From Pantoea nemavictus (GTDB lineage Bacteria; Pseudomonadota; Gammaproteobacteria; Enterobacterales; Enterobacteriaceae), in assembly GCF_037479095.1 (NCBI RefSeq), contig NZ_JBBGZW010000001.1:1054001-1118000 (forward strand): a stretch of DNA of 64,000 nucleotides, written 5' to 3'. How positions within the stretch are numbered: position 1 is the first letter of the stretch; each line of letters begins with the position of its first letter. The position numbers were made by a program, and so were the translations under genes. Under the pieces are notes generated by a model. It had not been told where the DNA came from. It saw only the letters and a program-made list of their open reading frames with translations, and made no database searches. Of the stretch, positions 25,522 to 35,426 are shown piece by piece.

Positions 25522-26520
25522 TTATTCGCGAAACAGTGCTTCAATGTTCAGGCCCTGTGTCTGCAGAATCTCACGCAGACGGCGCAGCCCTTCCACCTGG
25601 ATTTGACGTACGCGTTCACGGGTCAACCCGATTTCACGACCTACATCTTCCAGCGTTGCCGCTTCATAGCCTAACAGGCCAAAACGACGCGCCAGCACTT
25701 CACGCTGCTTGGCATTCAATTCAAACAACCACTTAACGATGCTTTGTTTCATATCATCATCTTGCGTGGTGTCTTCCGGACCGTTGTCTTTCTCATCGGC
25801 CAGGATATCCAGCAGCGCTTTTTCGGAATCGCCACCCAAAGGTGTATCAACCGAGGTAATGCGCTCATTGAGACGCAGCATACGGCTTACGTCATCAACT
25901 GGCTTGTCTAACTGCTCGGCAATCTCTTCAGCACTCGGCTCATGATCAAGCTTGTGCGAAAGTTCACGCGCGGTACGCAGATAAACGTTTAACTCTTTAA
26001 CGATGTGGATTGGCAAACGAATGGTACGGGTTTGATTCATGATCGCCCGTTCAATAGTCTGTCGAATCCACCACGTGGCGTAAGTTGAGAAACGGAACCC
26101 ACGTTCTGGGTCAAACTTCTCTACGGCGCGAATCAAGCCGAGATTACCCTCTTCAATCAGATCCAGCAGCGCCAGACCACGATTGCTGTAACGGCGGGCA
26201 ATCTTTACTACCAAGCGTAAGTTACTTTCAATCATGCGGCGGCGAGAAGGAATATCACCCCGCAATGCACGGCGTGCAAAGAAGACTTCTTCTTCTGCCG
26301 TCAGCAATGGTGAGTAACCAATCTCTCCGAGGTAAAGCTGCGTCGCATCCAAAACGCGTTGCGTCGCACCCTGTGACAACAGCTCTTCTTCCGCTACGTC
26401 GTTGTTATCACCAGGTTCGTTCTCAACGAGAGCCTTCTCATCAAAAACCTCAGCTCCGTTGTTTTCCTCGAATTCCGCATCTTCATGTAAATCGTTAACT
26501 TTCAGCGTATTCTGGTTCAT
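25522..26520 (-). CDS. rpoS: RNA polymerase sigma factor RpoS
   Basis: A 332-residue stationary-phase and general stress sigma factor, nearly identical to E. coli RpoS (330). Region 2 includes [20 protein letters not shown], and [16 protein letters not shown] covers -10 recognition. Region 4 ends with [17 protein letters not shown], the -35 recognition helix. The start ATG follows TAGGAGC. In relatives, the main rpoS promoter lies inside nlpD, giving a long leader that is the target of small RNAs; the gene order here supports the same control. RpoS frames vary in some lab or natural isolates, but this one is complete. Confidence 0.97.
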   Translation of the reverse strand: MNQNTLKVNDLHEDAEFEENNGAEVFDEKALVENEPGDNNDVAEEELLSQGATQRVLDATQLYLGEIGYSPLLTAEEEVFFARRALRGDIPSRRRMIESNLRLVVKIARRYSNRGLALLDLIEEGNLGLIRAVEKFDPERGFRFSTYATWWIRQTIERAIMNQTRTIRLPIHIVKELNVYLRTARELSHKLDHEPSAEEIAEQLDKPVDDVSRMLRLNERITSVDTPLGGDSEKALLDILADEKDNGPEDTTQDDDMKQSIVKWLFELNAKQREVLARRFGLLGYEAATLEDVGREIGLTRERVRQIQVEGLRRLREILQTQGLNIEALFRE

Positions 26521-26568
26521 TAGCGGCTCCTACCCGTGATCCAAGGGCAGAACCAAGGTTCTGCCGGA

Positions 26569-27684
26569 TTATCGCTGCGGTAAATAACGCAACGGGTTTA
26601 CGGATTTCCCCTTGTAACGAATTTCAAAGTGCAATCTTACTGAACTGGTACCGGTGCTACCCATGGTAGCGATTTTTTGCCCCGCCTTAACTTCCTGTTG
26701 TTCCCGGACCAGCATAGAGTCGTTGTGGGCGTAGGCGCTCAGGTAGTCATCATTGTGTTTGATGATGATTAAATTACCGTACCCACGGAGCGCGTTGCCT
26801 GCGTACACCACTCTTCCCGAAGCTGTGGCGACAACAGGTTGTCCACGCGAACCGGCGATATCGATACCTTTATTTCCGCCTTCCGCAGCGGAGAAGTTAT
26901 CGATGATCTTCCCATCAGTCGGCCAACGCCAGCTTCCCACTGGAGTTGTGCTATTAGTCGTGCTGCTGACTGTAGGGGGTGCGACAACCGGAGCTGTGGT
27001 CGTTGCCACATTATTTGCTCCTTTCGACGGCAGCAATTTGCTACCCGACGAATTACCCGAATCATCAGAATACGTAATAACAGGTTGCTGTGCAACAGGG
27101 GTCGATTTAATTTGCGTTTGACTCGGTGTAACAGGTACGCCGCCCTGTGTTGCATCCGCTACGGTTATCGCATTACCACCGGTGATGGTCTGGCCGTTGC
27201 CGTTGCCAACCTGCAGCGTTTGCCCGGCGTTCAAGCCATACGGCGCTGCGATGTTGTTGCGTTGCGCCAGATCGCGGAAATCGTTGCCGGTAATCCAGGC
27301 AATATAGAACAGGGTGTCGCCACGTTTAACGGTGTAGGTCTCGCCGCCGTAGCTGCCTTTCGGAATATTCCCATAGTTGCGATTGTACACAATGCGACCA
27401 TTTTCGGTGGCCACATTATTATTACCACTAACCATTCCGCCGGACGGTTGCGCTGAAGAAGTGCCGCCGCTTAACATTCCGCCACTCGGCATCGCAGGCA
27501 CACCGCTACTTTGCGAGGAGATCATGCCGCCACTGGGGGCTGAAGCCATTCCACTGTCGCCGCTGTTACTACCAACCTGGCTAATGGGTGCCTGCGTGTT
27601 ATCGCCTGAACTACAGCCCGCCAGCCAAAAACCTACCAAAGAAAGTGCCGCCAAACGGCGTAATTGAAATGCTGTGCTTCCCAT
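26569..27684 (-). CDS. nlpD: Murein hydrolase activator NlpD
   Basis: A 371-residue outer-membrane lipoprotein. The ATG at 27684 begins a lipoprotein signal (lipobox WLAG-C), whereas the longer open frame adds 68 residues unlike the family. A LysM domain ([15 protein letters not shown]...) binds peptidoglycan. The C-terminal LytM/M23-like domain has NKGIDIAG in place of the metal-binding His, so it is catalytically dead and acts as an activator of the amidase AmiC at division, as in E. coli. The low-complexity middle is rich in Gly, Ser, Pro and Met repeats (around residues 45-100). It precedes rpoS and follows pcm, the standard order. Confidence 0.95.
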   Translation of the reverse strand: MGSTAFQLRRLAALSLVGFWLAGCSSGDNTQAPISQVGSNSGDSGMASAPSGGMISSQSSGVPAMPSGGMLSGGTSSAQPSGGMVSGNNNVATENGRIVYNRNYGNIPKGSYGGETYTVKRGDTLFYIAWITGNDFRDLAQRNNIAAPYGLNAGQTLQVGNGNGQTITGGNAITVADATQGGVPVTPSQTQIKSTPVAQQPVITYSDDSGNSSGSKLLPSKGANNVATTTAPVVAPPTVSSTTNSTTPVGSWRWPTDGKIIDNFSAAEGGNKGIDIAGSRGQPVVATASGRVVYAGNALRGYGNLIIIKHNDDYLSAYAHNDSMLVREQQEVKAGQKIATMGSTGTSSVRLHFEIRYKGKSVNPLRYLPQR

Positions 27685-27856
27685 GCTCACTGATCCCCCG
27701 TGATGGCAACCCTGAATATAAATGTGTAACGGCGTTAACCGCATTATCCACTGCGCGTAACGTTTAAAACGGTTTTTAGCATTGATAAACAAGGATAGTA
27801 ACAATATCAACTGTGCCGTGCCATGTAACAGTTGTGAAGAATTGCGTAGTGACGGT

Positions 27857-28483
27857 TCAGGCAAGATCGCCCTGAACCAACGGCACAAAGCGGACGGGCT
27901 CGATGATTTCTTCTATCAACTCATCGCCCTGACGACGCAAACGCTTTAACACCTGTTGATCCTCACCTACCGGCAGCACCATTTTGCCGCCCTCGCCCAA
28001 TTGCGCTATCAGCGAAGTCGGAATTTCAGGTGGCGCTGCGGTGACAATAATGGCATCGAACGGACCACGCGCCGCCCATCCCTGCCAGCCATCGCCGTGA
28101 CGCGTTGAGATATTGTGCAAATCGAGTTGCTTGAGGCGGCGCTTAGCCTGCCACTGCAAACCTTTGATACGTTCTACGGAGTAAACATGATTGACCAGAT
28201 GCGCCAGAATGGCGGTCTGATAGCCAGAACCGGTGCCAATTTCCAGCACGCGCGATTCTGGAGTGAGCTCCAACAAGGCGGTCATCCGCGCCACCATGTA
28301 GGGCTGTGAAATGGTCTGCCCCATGCCAATCGGCAACGCGACGTTTTCCCACGCTTTGTGTTCAAACGCCTCATCGATAAAACGCTCCCGAGGCACATCA
28401 GCAATGGCTTTCAGCAGAAATTCATCATGAATGCCCTGCGCACGTAGCTGCTCCAAAAGCGTTTCGATGCGGCGGTTTATCAT
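27857..28483 (-). CDS. pcm: Protein-L-isoaspartate O-methyltransferase Pcm
   Basis: A 208-residue SAM-dependent enzyme that methylates isoaspartyl residues in damaged proteins, starting their repair. The SAM motif [12 protein letters not shown] and the PIMT signature [15 protein letters not shown] are present, and length equals the E. coli protein. The start ATG overlaps the surE stop (ATGA), so the two are coupled. It belongs to the surE-pcm-nlpD-rpoS group active in stationary phase and stress survival. Confidence 0.96.
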   Translation of the reverse strand: MINRRIETLLEQLRAQGIHDEFLLKAIADVPRERFIDEAFEHKAWENVALPIGMGQTISQPYMVARMTALLELTPESRVLEIGTGSGYQTAILAHLVNHVYSVERIKGLQWQAKRRLKQLDLHNISTRHGDGWQGWAARGPFDAIIVTAAPPEIPTSLIAQLGEGGKMVLPVGEDQQVLKRLRRQGDELIEEIIEPVRFVPLVQGDLA

Positions 28484-29238
28484 GCCAGCTTTACCTCAGC
28501 CTGGAGCAGCCAGTCACTTAATACTTCTTGTGCGGCATGCGCGGTCAAATCAACATGCAACGCGGTTAGCGAAACATAGCCCGCATCCACCGCTGCGAAG
28601 TCGGTATCCGGGCCCGCATCCAGCTTTTGCCCCGGCGGACCAATCCAGTAAAGCGGCTGGCCACGCGGATCTTCAGTGCAGATCACCTGATCGGCCGGAT
28701 GGCGGCTGCCACAGCGCGTAACGCGAAACCCTTTGATTTCTGCTAAAGGCAAATCGGGCACGTTGATATTGAGAATACGCCCGGTACGCAGCGGTGCACG
28801 TGATAGCGCACGCAACAGCGTACAGGTTATGGATGCGGCAGTATCGTAATATTGATGCCCATTAAGCGAAACGGCGAGCGCCGGCAGCCCAAGATGACGC
28901 CCTTCCATCGCTGCAGCCACCGTGCCTGAGTAGATGACATCGTCGCCCAGGTTCGGCCCGGCGTTGATGCCCGAAACCACGATATCGGGACGCGGCTGCA
29001 TAAGCTTGTTCACGCCGAGGAACACACAGTCTGTCGGCGTTCCCATTTGCACCGCAATATCGCCATTTTCATGGGTAAAAGTGCGCAGTGGCGTTTCTAA
29101 TGTCAGAGAGTTTGATGCGCCGCTACGATTGCGATCGGGCGCAACCACCTGCACCTCAGCAAACTCACGCAGTGCGCGAGCCAGCGTCTGGATGCCGGGA
29201 GCATGAATTCCATCATCATTGCTAAGCAATATCCGCAT
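28480..29238 (-). CDS. surE: 5'/3'-nucleotidase SurE
   Basis: A 252-residue metal-dependent phosphatase for nucleoside monophosphates and short polyphosphate. The metal-binding SNDDG is at the N-terminus ([15 protein letters not shown]), and [10 protein letters not shown] and [13 protein letters not shown] follow, as in the family. It is cytosolic. In E. coli truD lies directly upstream; here about 7.2 kb of carbohydrate genes separate the two, so surE probably has its own promoter at its 5' side. Confidence 0.96.
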   Translation of the reverse strand: MRILLSNDDGIHAPGIQTLARALREFAEVQVVAPDRNRSGASNSLTLETPLRTFTHENGDIAVQMGTPTDCVFLGVNKLMQPRPDIVVSGINAGPNLGDDVIYSGTVAAAMEGRHLGLPALAVSLNGHQYYDTAASITCTLLRALSRAPLRTGRILNINVPDLPLAEIKGFRVTRCGSRHPADQVICTEDPRGQPLYWIGPPGQKLDAGPDTDFAAVDAGYVSLTALHVDLTAHAAQEVLSDWLLQAEVKLA

Positions 29239-29436
29239 CTATTCCTGACCTTTGTTCATTCAACTGGTCCTCGACCTGTTTGCCGAACGCAATTTTGGCG
29301 CCGCAAAAGAGGCGTCTGGCGGGACAAGGATGTTTGCATTCTAGCGGCGAGGCGCTGGAAGTGGTAGGCGAAAATCAAGGAACTCGCGGTGTTTGCCGTA
29401 ACAATATGCAATTTGAGATGGCGCACAAAATAAAAA

Positions 29437-29458
29437 TGCCCGGCACCAAAGCCGGGCA
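29437..29458 (-). terminator. Terminator of the GH9 operon
   Basis: TGCCCGGC (29437-29444) and GCCGGGCA (29451-29458) form an 8-bp GC stem with a 6-base loop. On the minus strand it is followed by TTTTTATTTTG. It lies 10 bases after the stop of the GH9 gene and ends the operon before surE. Confidence 0.88.
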
Positions 29459-29468
29459 ACAGCGAGGA

Positions 29469-31313
29469 TTATTGGCGGTCTGGCAAGCTCACCGCGTACA
29501 AATACCAGGCCGAATGAGGCAGCCAACCTTCCGCCCAGCGCCAGTCATCATCTTTCCGCGTGACGGCATAACCTTCATCGAAGGCGATACCCTCAGCGAC
29601 CTGGTTGGATGCTCCGGTAATGCCGTTAACAATGCCGCCTGGCAGCGTGGTGTATTTCCATGAATTAAAGAACAGATAGCTGATATGGCGGTAACCACTG
29701 CCGGTCAGCATGCTGACATCATAAGGATTGTTGCCCAAAATCCAGTTTAGCTGATTCCAGGCGTAACCCTGCAGCTGCTGGGTGAAGGTTTTATCATCGG
29801 CAAACAGCGGCATGGCCTGACGTGCAGCCGCCGCCAGCGAGGCGATACGCGCATTCTCACCCTGCCACCACGGCGCAGCTTCGCTGTCATGCGGGAAGAA
29901 GAAGCTGGTACGTTTATCACCATTTTTCAATTGAATCAGCTGGCGTGCGTAGCCAAACGGATTATTGGTTTCTTTGGTCACCGCCAGTTCAAAGCCCAGC
30001 GAGCGTTTCACCGTATCTTTGATTTTCGTCTGCTGCTCTTGCGGAGCAATGCGCGCATACTCCAGCAGCGCGATCACAGGCAGCCCGGCATCTGACGGAT
30101 GGAAGAAGGGGCGTCGCTGCGTATCGGCGCGCCAGTAATCATGCCAGTTATCCAGCGAGGTCAATCGTGCCATCAGGCTTTGCGCGCGTTGTTGTGCCGC
30201 CGTCAAATAGACCGCTTTGTGCGAAGCGCGATACAGCTCTGTCGCCGCCAGCAGCGCGGTATAGTCATCAACGATATTCTCTTTACCGTCATTCACCATG
30301 TGCGCATTGTTTTTTTGCAAAAAAGCGAAGGCGTCTTCGGCCGTTTGCAAATACTGCTTGCGGCTGAAATTACCGTCATTTTCCATGGTGCTGGCCAATG
30401 CCAGCGCGGCAATCGACATACCCGCTCCTGAACGGAAACTCGCCTGCCATGCCAGCCGCCCAACGGCTTCCTCCTCGACAATAGTGGAATCTGACTCTTT
30501 CTCCTTAATCTGCGTACGCCAGTTTGGGTTGGCAATCACGCGATCCTGCGCCCGTTTCTCTTTACCGGGCGAAGAGATCGCCTGGAAGAAAGATTCGCCC
30601 GGACGTTTCATCCGCACCAGAAAATCGGCGCCGTACAGGCCTTCGTCCAGCATCCGGCGGCGATACTCATCAAAATTTTGATTTTGGCGCGCACCCAGGT
30701 TCTGATAGCCGCGCAATAAGCTCCAGGCCACCAGCGGCGCCTGCTGTGGATTGAAATAGGAGGTCAGATTTTGATGTGAAAGATGCACCCCGTAATCGCC
30801 GGTGGCATCGTACCAGCCGCCGTGCACATCAACGGTGCCAGAGCCTGTACCAGCCGGCAGCGGCAGTTTGCGATCGGACTTATCAAACAACCCGGTGACG
30901 CGCTGGCTTTTGAAGTAAGCAATCACATCGGAAAGCGTGTAGCGCTCCAGCAGATCGGCGCCGATGATAAATGGCCCGGAACGAACGTCGCCGTCGCTAC
31001 TGGTGGTTTGCAGCACGTAGCGTCCCTGTTTTTTCCAAGCGGAAAAATCCGCGCGGTAGAAGGTGCGATCGCCCCAGCCCTGCACTTCGCCCTGCGGCTG
31101 TAAAGTGCCACTCAGCACCTGCTGATTGGTTTCACTGTCTAGCAGCACAAAGTTTACTGGTGGCTTAGCGCGTGACTCGCCGGTCAATTGAACAACGGCG
31201 GTTTTTGGTGCAGCAATGTCGTAACCCACCTGATTAATCAACACGTGAGTTTCAGCGTGTGCCAGTCCAGCCATCAGCAGCGCGGCGGTAAGTGCGGAGA
31301 AACGAATCCTCAT
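29469..31313 (-). CDS. Secreted or periplasmic glycoside hydrolase family 9 enzyme
   Basis: A 614-residue hydrolase with a Sec signal (MRIRFSALTAALLMAGLAHA), an N-terminal Ig-like CelD_N domain (LINQVGYDIAAPK...), and an (alpha/alpha)6 catalytic domain. The GH9 pair of acids is in GGWYDATGDYG (D169 and D173); the general acid is probably E595 in RWAEGWLPHSAW. I start it at ATG 31313 because AAGGA lies 9 bases before it; the two ATGs upstream overlap that site. GH9 includes endoglucanases and exo-beta-glucosaminidases. The chitoporin-like porin, amino-sugar SIS protein and PTS nearby favour the second, a periplasmic glucosaminidase. It has no carbohydrate-binding module. The specificity is inference. 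Confidence 0.85.
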   Translation of the reverse strand: MRIRFSALTAALLMAGLAHAETHVLINQVGYDIAAPKTAVVQLTGESRAKPPVNFVLLDSETNQQVLSGTLQPQGEVQGWGDRTFYRADFSAWKKQGRYVLQTTSSDGDVRSGPFIIGADLLERYTLSDVIAYFKSQRVTGLFDKSDRKLPLPAGTGSGTVDVHGGWYDATGDYGVHLSHQNLTSYFNPQQAPLVAWSLLRGYQNLGARQNQNFDEYRRRMLDEGLYGADFLVRMKRPGESFFQAISSPGKEKRAQDRVIANPNWRTQIKEKESDSTIVEEEAVGRLAWQASFRSGAGMSIAALALASTMENDGNFSRKQYLQTAEDAFAFLQKNNAHMVNDGKENIVDDYTALLAATELYRASHKAVYLTAAQQRAQSLMARLTSLDNWHDYWRADTQRRPFFHPSDAGLPVIALLEYARIAPQEQQTKIKDTVKRSLGFELAVTKETNNPFGYARQLIQLKNGDKRTSFFFPHDSEAAPWWQGENARIASLAAAARQAMPLFADDKTFTQQLQGYAWNQLNWILGNNPYDVSMLTGSGYRHISYLFFNSWKYTTLPGGIVNGITGASNQVAEGIAFDEGYAVTRKDDDWRWAEGWLPHSAWYLYAVSLPDRQ

Positions 31314-31340
31314 GGTCATCATCCTTAGTGTATTGAGTGA

Positions 31341-32720
31341 TTAAAACAGGCTAAAAGGGGCAATCATCAGGAATTTGATGTCCTTTTCATCCTGGAAAAC
31401 GTTGCCATAGCCACCGCCCCAGCTCGGGTTATCGCTATGATTATTGAACGCGGTGAGATGGAGTTTGAACACGGTGTTTTTGGCCCAGCCGGATTGCACC
31501 TGCCACACCAGATCGCCGTTAATGGCGGTTTCGGTCAGACGTTGATCCTGTGACCAATCGCCACCGCGCGCCGGTTTGCCGTCCCAACCCCAGGCAAAGG
31601 AGCCGCCGATACTGACGCCTGGCCAGACAATATCGCTGAGATCAACCATCATCCCGGCAAAGATTGCCTTCTCACCGTCGGCATTGAAGTCAGAGCGAGA
31701 ATCCCACCACATATCAATACGGCCAGCCGAGTTCGGGTAAATCGGCGTCATCGCCACGGTGTAATAACCCTGCTTGCCCGGCGCGTGCACCACGCTGCCT
31801 TCCAGCCGGAACTGATAGCGATCAACCTGATAAGCCAGCGTTAATCCCTGTTGCCAGGCGAATTCGTCATAAACATCATGACGGCCGGTACGATCCTGCG
31901 AACCGTAAAACTGCCAGCTCAAACTTAGCGGATTGTCCCAAAGCACAGTCTGACGAGCGGCCTTAGCGAAATATTTATCGAGGTAGTGCGGTGATTCCCC
32001 CCACGCCAGCTCCAGCGTGTTACCGTTTTTGAAGTCGTACTTGCCGCCTAACGAATGCAAATAGGGAATACGCGTCTGGCGATCGATTTCGCGAAACTCG
32101 TACATTTTGCGATACCACGGCGCCTTATATTTGTTGGCGCCCATCCACGACAGCGACAGCGCACCAGCGGAGCCATAGTCATAAACCGCTCCCACTTCCA
32201 GGCCCTGATAGGTGCCTGGTAAGAATCCCCACTGTGTACCGAGCAGCGTTTGGCCACTCGGCTGGATGTAACCCGCTCGCAGCCAGTAATCACCCGCCTT
32301 CAGTTTCAGCGCCGCACGATAGAGATCGAGACCATTTTTTTCGCCCACGCCGCGGTCTTCCCACATCGATGGACCATGACTGAAGCTGATTTCATTGGGG
32401 TGCGCCGGGCTGCCCTCAAACAGATCCCAGGTGGCGAAGGCGGCGAGATCCACGCCGACAACATCAGCCAGATAGCCTGATTGATACTCCAGCGCGCCGG
32501 TCAGCGTGCTGTGATGCAGATTGGTTTGATAGTGCTGATAATGGCTGCTGTCCGGATTGAGATCCTTACGCTCGCGGTGACGTTGCCAATAGTAGAGCGT
32601 GCCATCTACTTTGCTGTCTTCAATGAAACCTGCCGCATTAGCCGCAGGCGGTGCTGCACACAGCATCAACGTTGCCAGTGGCAGCAGCGCCACTTTTTTT
32701 CCCTGAGTTAAAGCATTCAT
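31341..32720 (-). CDS. Chitoporin-like outer membrane porin (ChiP/OprD family)
   Basis: A 459-residue outer-membrane beta-barrel with a signal peptide ending PPAANA-AGF and a C-terminal Phe (FLMIAPFSLF). It follows E. coli ChiP (YbfM) over its whole length: GTLYYWQRHRERKDLN, HPNEISFS, RAGYIQPSGQTLLGTQWGF, SWGGGYGNVFQDEKD. ChiP lets chito-oligosaccharides pass. Here it sits between a secreted GH9 hydrolase and a PTS permease, so it probably imports oligosaccharides for cleavage in the periplasm. In E. coli chiP is controlled by the small RNA ChiX; I found no ChiX-like target by eye. I give no symbol since it may be a paralogue. Confidence 0.85.
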   Translation of the reverse strand: MNALTQGKKVALLPLATLMLCAAPPAANAAGFIEDSKVDGTLYYWQRHRERKDLNPDSSHYQHYQTNLHHSTLTGALEYQSGYLADVVGVDLAAFATWDLFEGSPAHPNEISFSHGPSMWEDRGVGEKNGLDLYRAALKLKAGDYWLRAGYIQPSGQTLLGTQWGFLPGTYQGLEVGAVYDYGSAGALSLSWMGANKYKAPWYRKMYEFREIDRQTRIPYLHSLGGKYDFKNGNTLELAWGESPHYLDKYFAKAARQTVLWDNPLSLSWQFYGSQDRTGRHDVYDEFAWQQGLTLAYQVDRYQFRLEGSVVHAPGKQGYYTVAMTPIYPNSAGRIDMWWDSRSDFNADGEKAIFAGMMVDLSDIVWPGVSIGGSFAWGWDGKPARGGDWSQDQRLTETAINGDLVWQVQSGWAKNTVFKLHLTAFNNHSDNPSWGGGYGNVFQDEKDIKFLMIAPFSLF

Positions 32721-32800
32721 TGCATTTCCTTAAGGTGCACGCAGCCCTGCGATAGCAGCCGCATACCTGGTCCCTGTTAGTCAGTATTGAAAGTTGCGCG

Positions 32801-34168
32801 TCAGGCGCTGGGTTTAGTCACACCGGGCCGCGTCCAGCGGCCATAGATCAGTGTCAGGACAAAGGGGACGATGAAAGCCACTGCAATCGCCGCCACTTCA
32901 TAAATCATTTTGGAATCGGGTCCTGCAAACAGACCGAGTTCGAAGACGTTGAGTACCGGAAGAAAACTGTAAGTTTTTACCTGTAACAGCCCGGTAATTG
33001 CACCGCCTAATGCGGCACCGATACAGCCGAAGATGAACAACATGCGGAACTTGAGATTGACGCCATACAGCGCCGGTTCGGTTATGCCGAAAAACGCCGA
33101 TAGCGACGCTGAGAGGGCAATTTGGCGGTCACGCAGATTGCGAGCGATAAAGATGGCGCCACTCACCGCACCAAATTGCCCCATTACCGCCGACATGAAC
33201 ATCGCCATGATGGTGTCGTAGCCCTGCACCTGAATGTTAATCAGCGCGAGGGGAATAATGCCCCAGTGCACGCCAAACACCACGAACAGCTGGCCAATAC
33301 CCGCCAGCAGCGCGCCGGAGATCATGGGACTGAGCTGATAGAGCGCGCTGTAGCCATTGGCGATGCCGACACCGGCATAATCTGCCAGTGGACCAATCAG
33401 TGTGAATACCACAAAGCCGCAGATAATCAGCGAAAGACACGGCACAAATACCAGCGCCGCGACGTCCGGAATCCACTGCTTCAGCTTGCGTTCAACGTTG
33501 CTCAGCAGCAGCACCGCCAGAATCGCTGGGATCACCGCGCCGCCATATATTTTCAGGCTAATGTTCAGACCCAATACGGTGAAGTGCTGCGGCAAGTCAG
33601 GCTGCGTGAGTGGAAATACCATCGCTGCCGTTAATGCCAGTGCAGTGAAACGGCTGGCGCCAAAACGATCGGCGGCAGTCACCGCGATAAACAGCGGCAG
33701 GAAGACAAAAACGCCACTGGCGAGCGCATTAAACATGGCGAAAAGCAGATCATCGCTAGCCACCAGGCCCTGAGTTTGCAGCAGCACCATGATGCCTTTA
33801 ATTACCCCGATGCCGGCCAGGACCCCAATATAGGGCGTAAAAATCGCACCAAGCGTTGCCAGCATTTTTCCCGCCAGACCACGTTCGTCAGAACCCGGTT
33901 TGACCGGTTCAGCAGCCGGTTGCGACCCGAGCTGCATCGCCTGATACAGCTGCTCCACCTGCGGGCCCACCACCACCTGCAACTGCCCGGATGCATTCAC
34001 TACGCGGATCACCCCCGGCAAGCCGGTGATAGCCGGGATGTCCACGTTTGCCATATCGTGGATGGCCAGCCGCAGACGGGTGGCGCAGTGCGAAATATGG
34101 CTGATGTTGTCATCTCCGCCGACCTGCTCCCGGATAGCCTGGGCCAGCTTCACGTAATCGAGTTTCAT
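32801..34168 (-). CDS. PTS EIIBC sugar permease (glucose/beta-glucoside superfamily)
   Basis: A 455-residue phosphotransferase permease. The N-terminal EIIB domain has the phosphocysteine C28 in SHCATRLRL. The following EIIC domain has about ten membrane segments and the sugar-site loop GITEPALYGV. There is no EIIA domain, so it must use the EIIA of another system (probably Crr). The cargo is not set by sequence. With the GH9 enzyme and SIS protein, glucosamine or a beta-linked disaccharide is most likely. A close fit to MurP or BglF-type permeases is possible. It is 30 bases after the SIS gene, clearly in the same operon. Confidence 0.88.
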   Translation of the reverse strand: MKLDYVKLAQAIREQVGGDDNISHISHCATRLRLAIHDMANVDIPAITGLPGVIRVVNASGQLQVVVGPQVEQLYQAMQLGSQPAAEPVKPGSDERGLAGKMLATLGAIFTPYIGVLAGIGVIKGIMVLLQTQGLVASDDLLFAMFNALASGVFVFLPLFIAVTAADRFGASRFTALALTAAMVFPLTQPDLPQHFTVLGLNISLKIYGGAVIPAILAVLLLSNVERKLKQWIPDVAALVFVPCLSLIICGFVVFTLIGPLADYAGVGIANGYSALYQLSPMISGALLAGIGQLFVVFGVHWGIIPLALINIQVQGYDTIMAMFMSAVMGQFGAVSGAIFIARNLRDRQIALSASLSAFFGITEPALYGVNLKFRMLFIFGCIGAALGGAITGLLQVKTYSFLPVLNVFELGLFAGPDSKMIYEVAAIAVAFIVPFVLTLIYGRWTRPGVTKPSA

Positions 34169-34198
34169 TATGGTTATCCTTTTTCAACGCGCCCGATG

Positions 34199-35269
34199 TT
34201 AGTCGTAATCGCCCGGTTTGGTTTTGCTCTTCATCGACACGCCAAAGTCGGTGAAGATGCGCTGCGGCAGATTGTTACCCTTCGCTTCCGCAATGTGATG
34301 CGCCAGAATCTGGAACGGAATCACCAGCAGCAGCGGCGCCATCCCCTCGCTCACTTCCACCCCCAGCGCCAGCGTGCGTTCATCATCGCTTTCGCCGAGG
34401 CAAAGGCTCCAGACGTGTGGCGTAACGCGCTGTTCATAGTCGCGCAGCAGACGCAGGCGCTCGCGTACCGGCGCATCAACATCAACAAAGAACAGACGGT
34501 GTTGTGGGTTTATCTCGAAATACGGGCCGTGCATGAATGCTTCGAGCTCAATGCCCTGCGATGGTACGCGCACCGTTTCACTGAACTTGGTCTCCATCTC
34601 CTTGATCACACCCAGTGCCGGTCCAAAGCCGATGGAGATAAAACGTGGTGCGGCGGTGAGATCCGCCTGCCAGCGCTGCCAGAAAATTTCAGTACGTTCA
34701 ATAATGTCTGGAATCGCCGTCGCGCCGCGCTGCAGCATCGCAAACTCCTGCTGCTCCTGTTGCGCGGTGATACGGCCGCTTTGACGCGCGCTGTGCAGGC
34801 CGATCAGCATCAGCGTCATCACGGTGGCTAAATAGCCTTTGGTGACGTAACCGACGCGCTCTTCGCCACTTTTAATCTCCACCGCATGATCCACCGCCAG
34901 CGCCAGCGGACTGGCCAGCTTGCCGGTGATGCCCCAGGTTGCCACGCCATGCTGCTGCTTGAGGGCGGCAATTGCTGCCAGGGTTGAAGTGCTCTCGCCG
35001 CTTTGTGAAATGGCGATTACCAGATCGATGGCCGGATCCCACTGCTCGTAATGCTGGAAATGAAATGGCTCCTGCACGCTAATCCGCACGCCTGTTAGAC
35101 GCTCCACATAATATTTAGCGCTGAGGGCGGCATTGATGCTGGAACCCGTGGCGAGCACCAGCACCGATTTTGCTGCACCGAGCGCGGGCAAATCATCTGG
35201 ATAGCATGCCAGCAGGTGGCTGAGCACCTCAGGCTGCTGGTGGATGTAAGTCATCATTGTGGGTTTCAT
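34199..35269 (-). CDS. Double-SIS sugar-phosphate isomerase or deaminase
   Basis: A 356-residue protein with two SIS domains, like the isomerase half of GlmS and like AgaS/FrlB. The first shows VLATGSSINAAL and ISQSGESTST; the second includes HGPYFEINPQHRLFF. Proteins of this kind deaminate or isomerise hexosamine 6-phosphates or fructoselysine-type compounds. Since it follows a PTS permease it probably turns the imported amino-sugar phosphate into fructose 6-phosphate. It is the first gene of the operon, and a LacI-type operator lies 31 bases upstream of its ATG. A non-amino substrate cannot be excluded. Confidence 0.78.
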   Translation of the reverse strand: MKPTMMTYIHQQPEVLSHLLACYPDDLPALGAAKSVLVLATGSSINAALSAKYYVERLTGVRISVQEPFHFQHYEQWDPAIDLVIAISQSGESTSTLAAIAALKQQHGVATWGITGKLASPLALAVDHAVEIKSGEERVGYVTKGYLATVMTLMLIGLHSARQSGRITAQQEQQEFAMLQRGATAIPDIIERTEIFWQRWQADLTAAPRFISIGFGPALGVIKEMETKFSETVRVPSQGIELEAFMHGPYFEINPQHRLFFVDVDAPVRERLRLLRDYEQRVTPHVWSLCLGESDDERTLALGVEVSEGMAPLLLVIPFQILAHHIAEAKGNNLPQRIFTDFGVSMKSKTKPGDYD

Positions 35270-35299
35270 TACTGCTCCTTAAACAGTTCTCCTGAAAAA

Positions 35300-35315
35300 C
35301 TGAAAACGTTTTCAG
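35300..35315. promoter_or_regulatory. LacI-family operator
   Basis: A perfect 16-bp palindrome CTGAAAACGTTTTCAG with the central CG typical of LacI/GalR operators. It lies between the regulator gene and the first structural gene, both transcribed in the same direction. It is the most likely target of the LacI-type protein encoded just upstream. Confidence 0.85.
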
Positions 35316-35426
35316 GTTGCAGGCAAACTTATTTAATGGCGCAGATTAAGTCAACGCAGGAATGGTGAAAATGAGATCGCGATTACAAAGCGTAACTTAT
35401 TTAAAATTAAGGGATTAAGTTACTGG

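Noticed and set aside
26839..27456. A 205-codon plus-strand ORF inside nlpD
   Set aside because: Complement of nlpD with high Arg, Cys and Ile content, a typical shadow frame of a GC-rich gene.
29280..29663. Plus-strand ORF between surE and the GH9 gene
   Set aside because: It overlaps the GH9 3' end and the terminator hairpin; no similarity or ribosome site.
33776..34831. A 351-codon plus-strand ORF opposite PTS and SIS genes
   Set aside because: It spans two genes on the other strand and is rich in His, Arg and Gln, typical of antisense frames.
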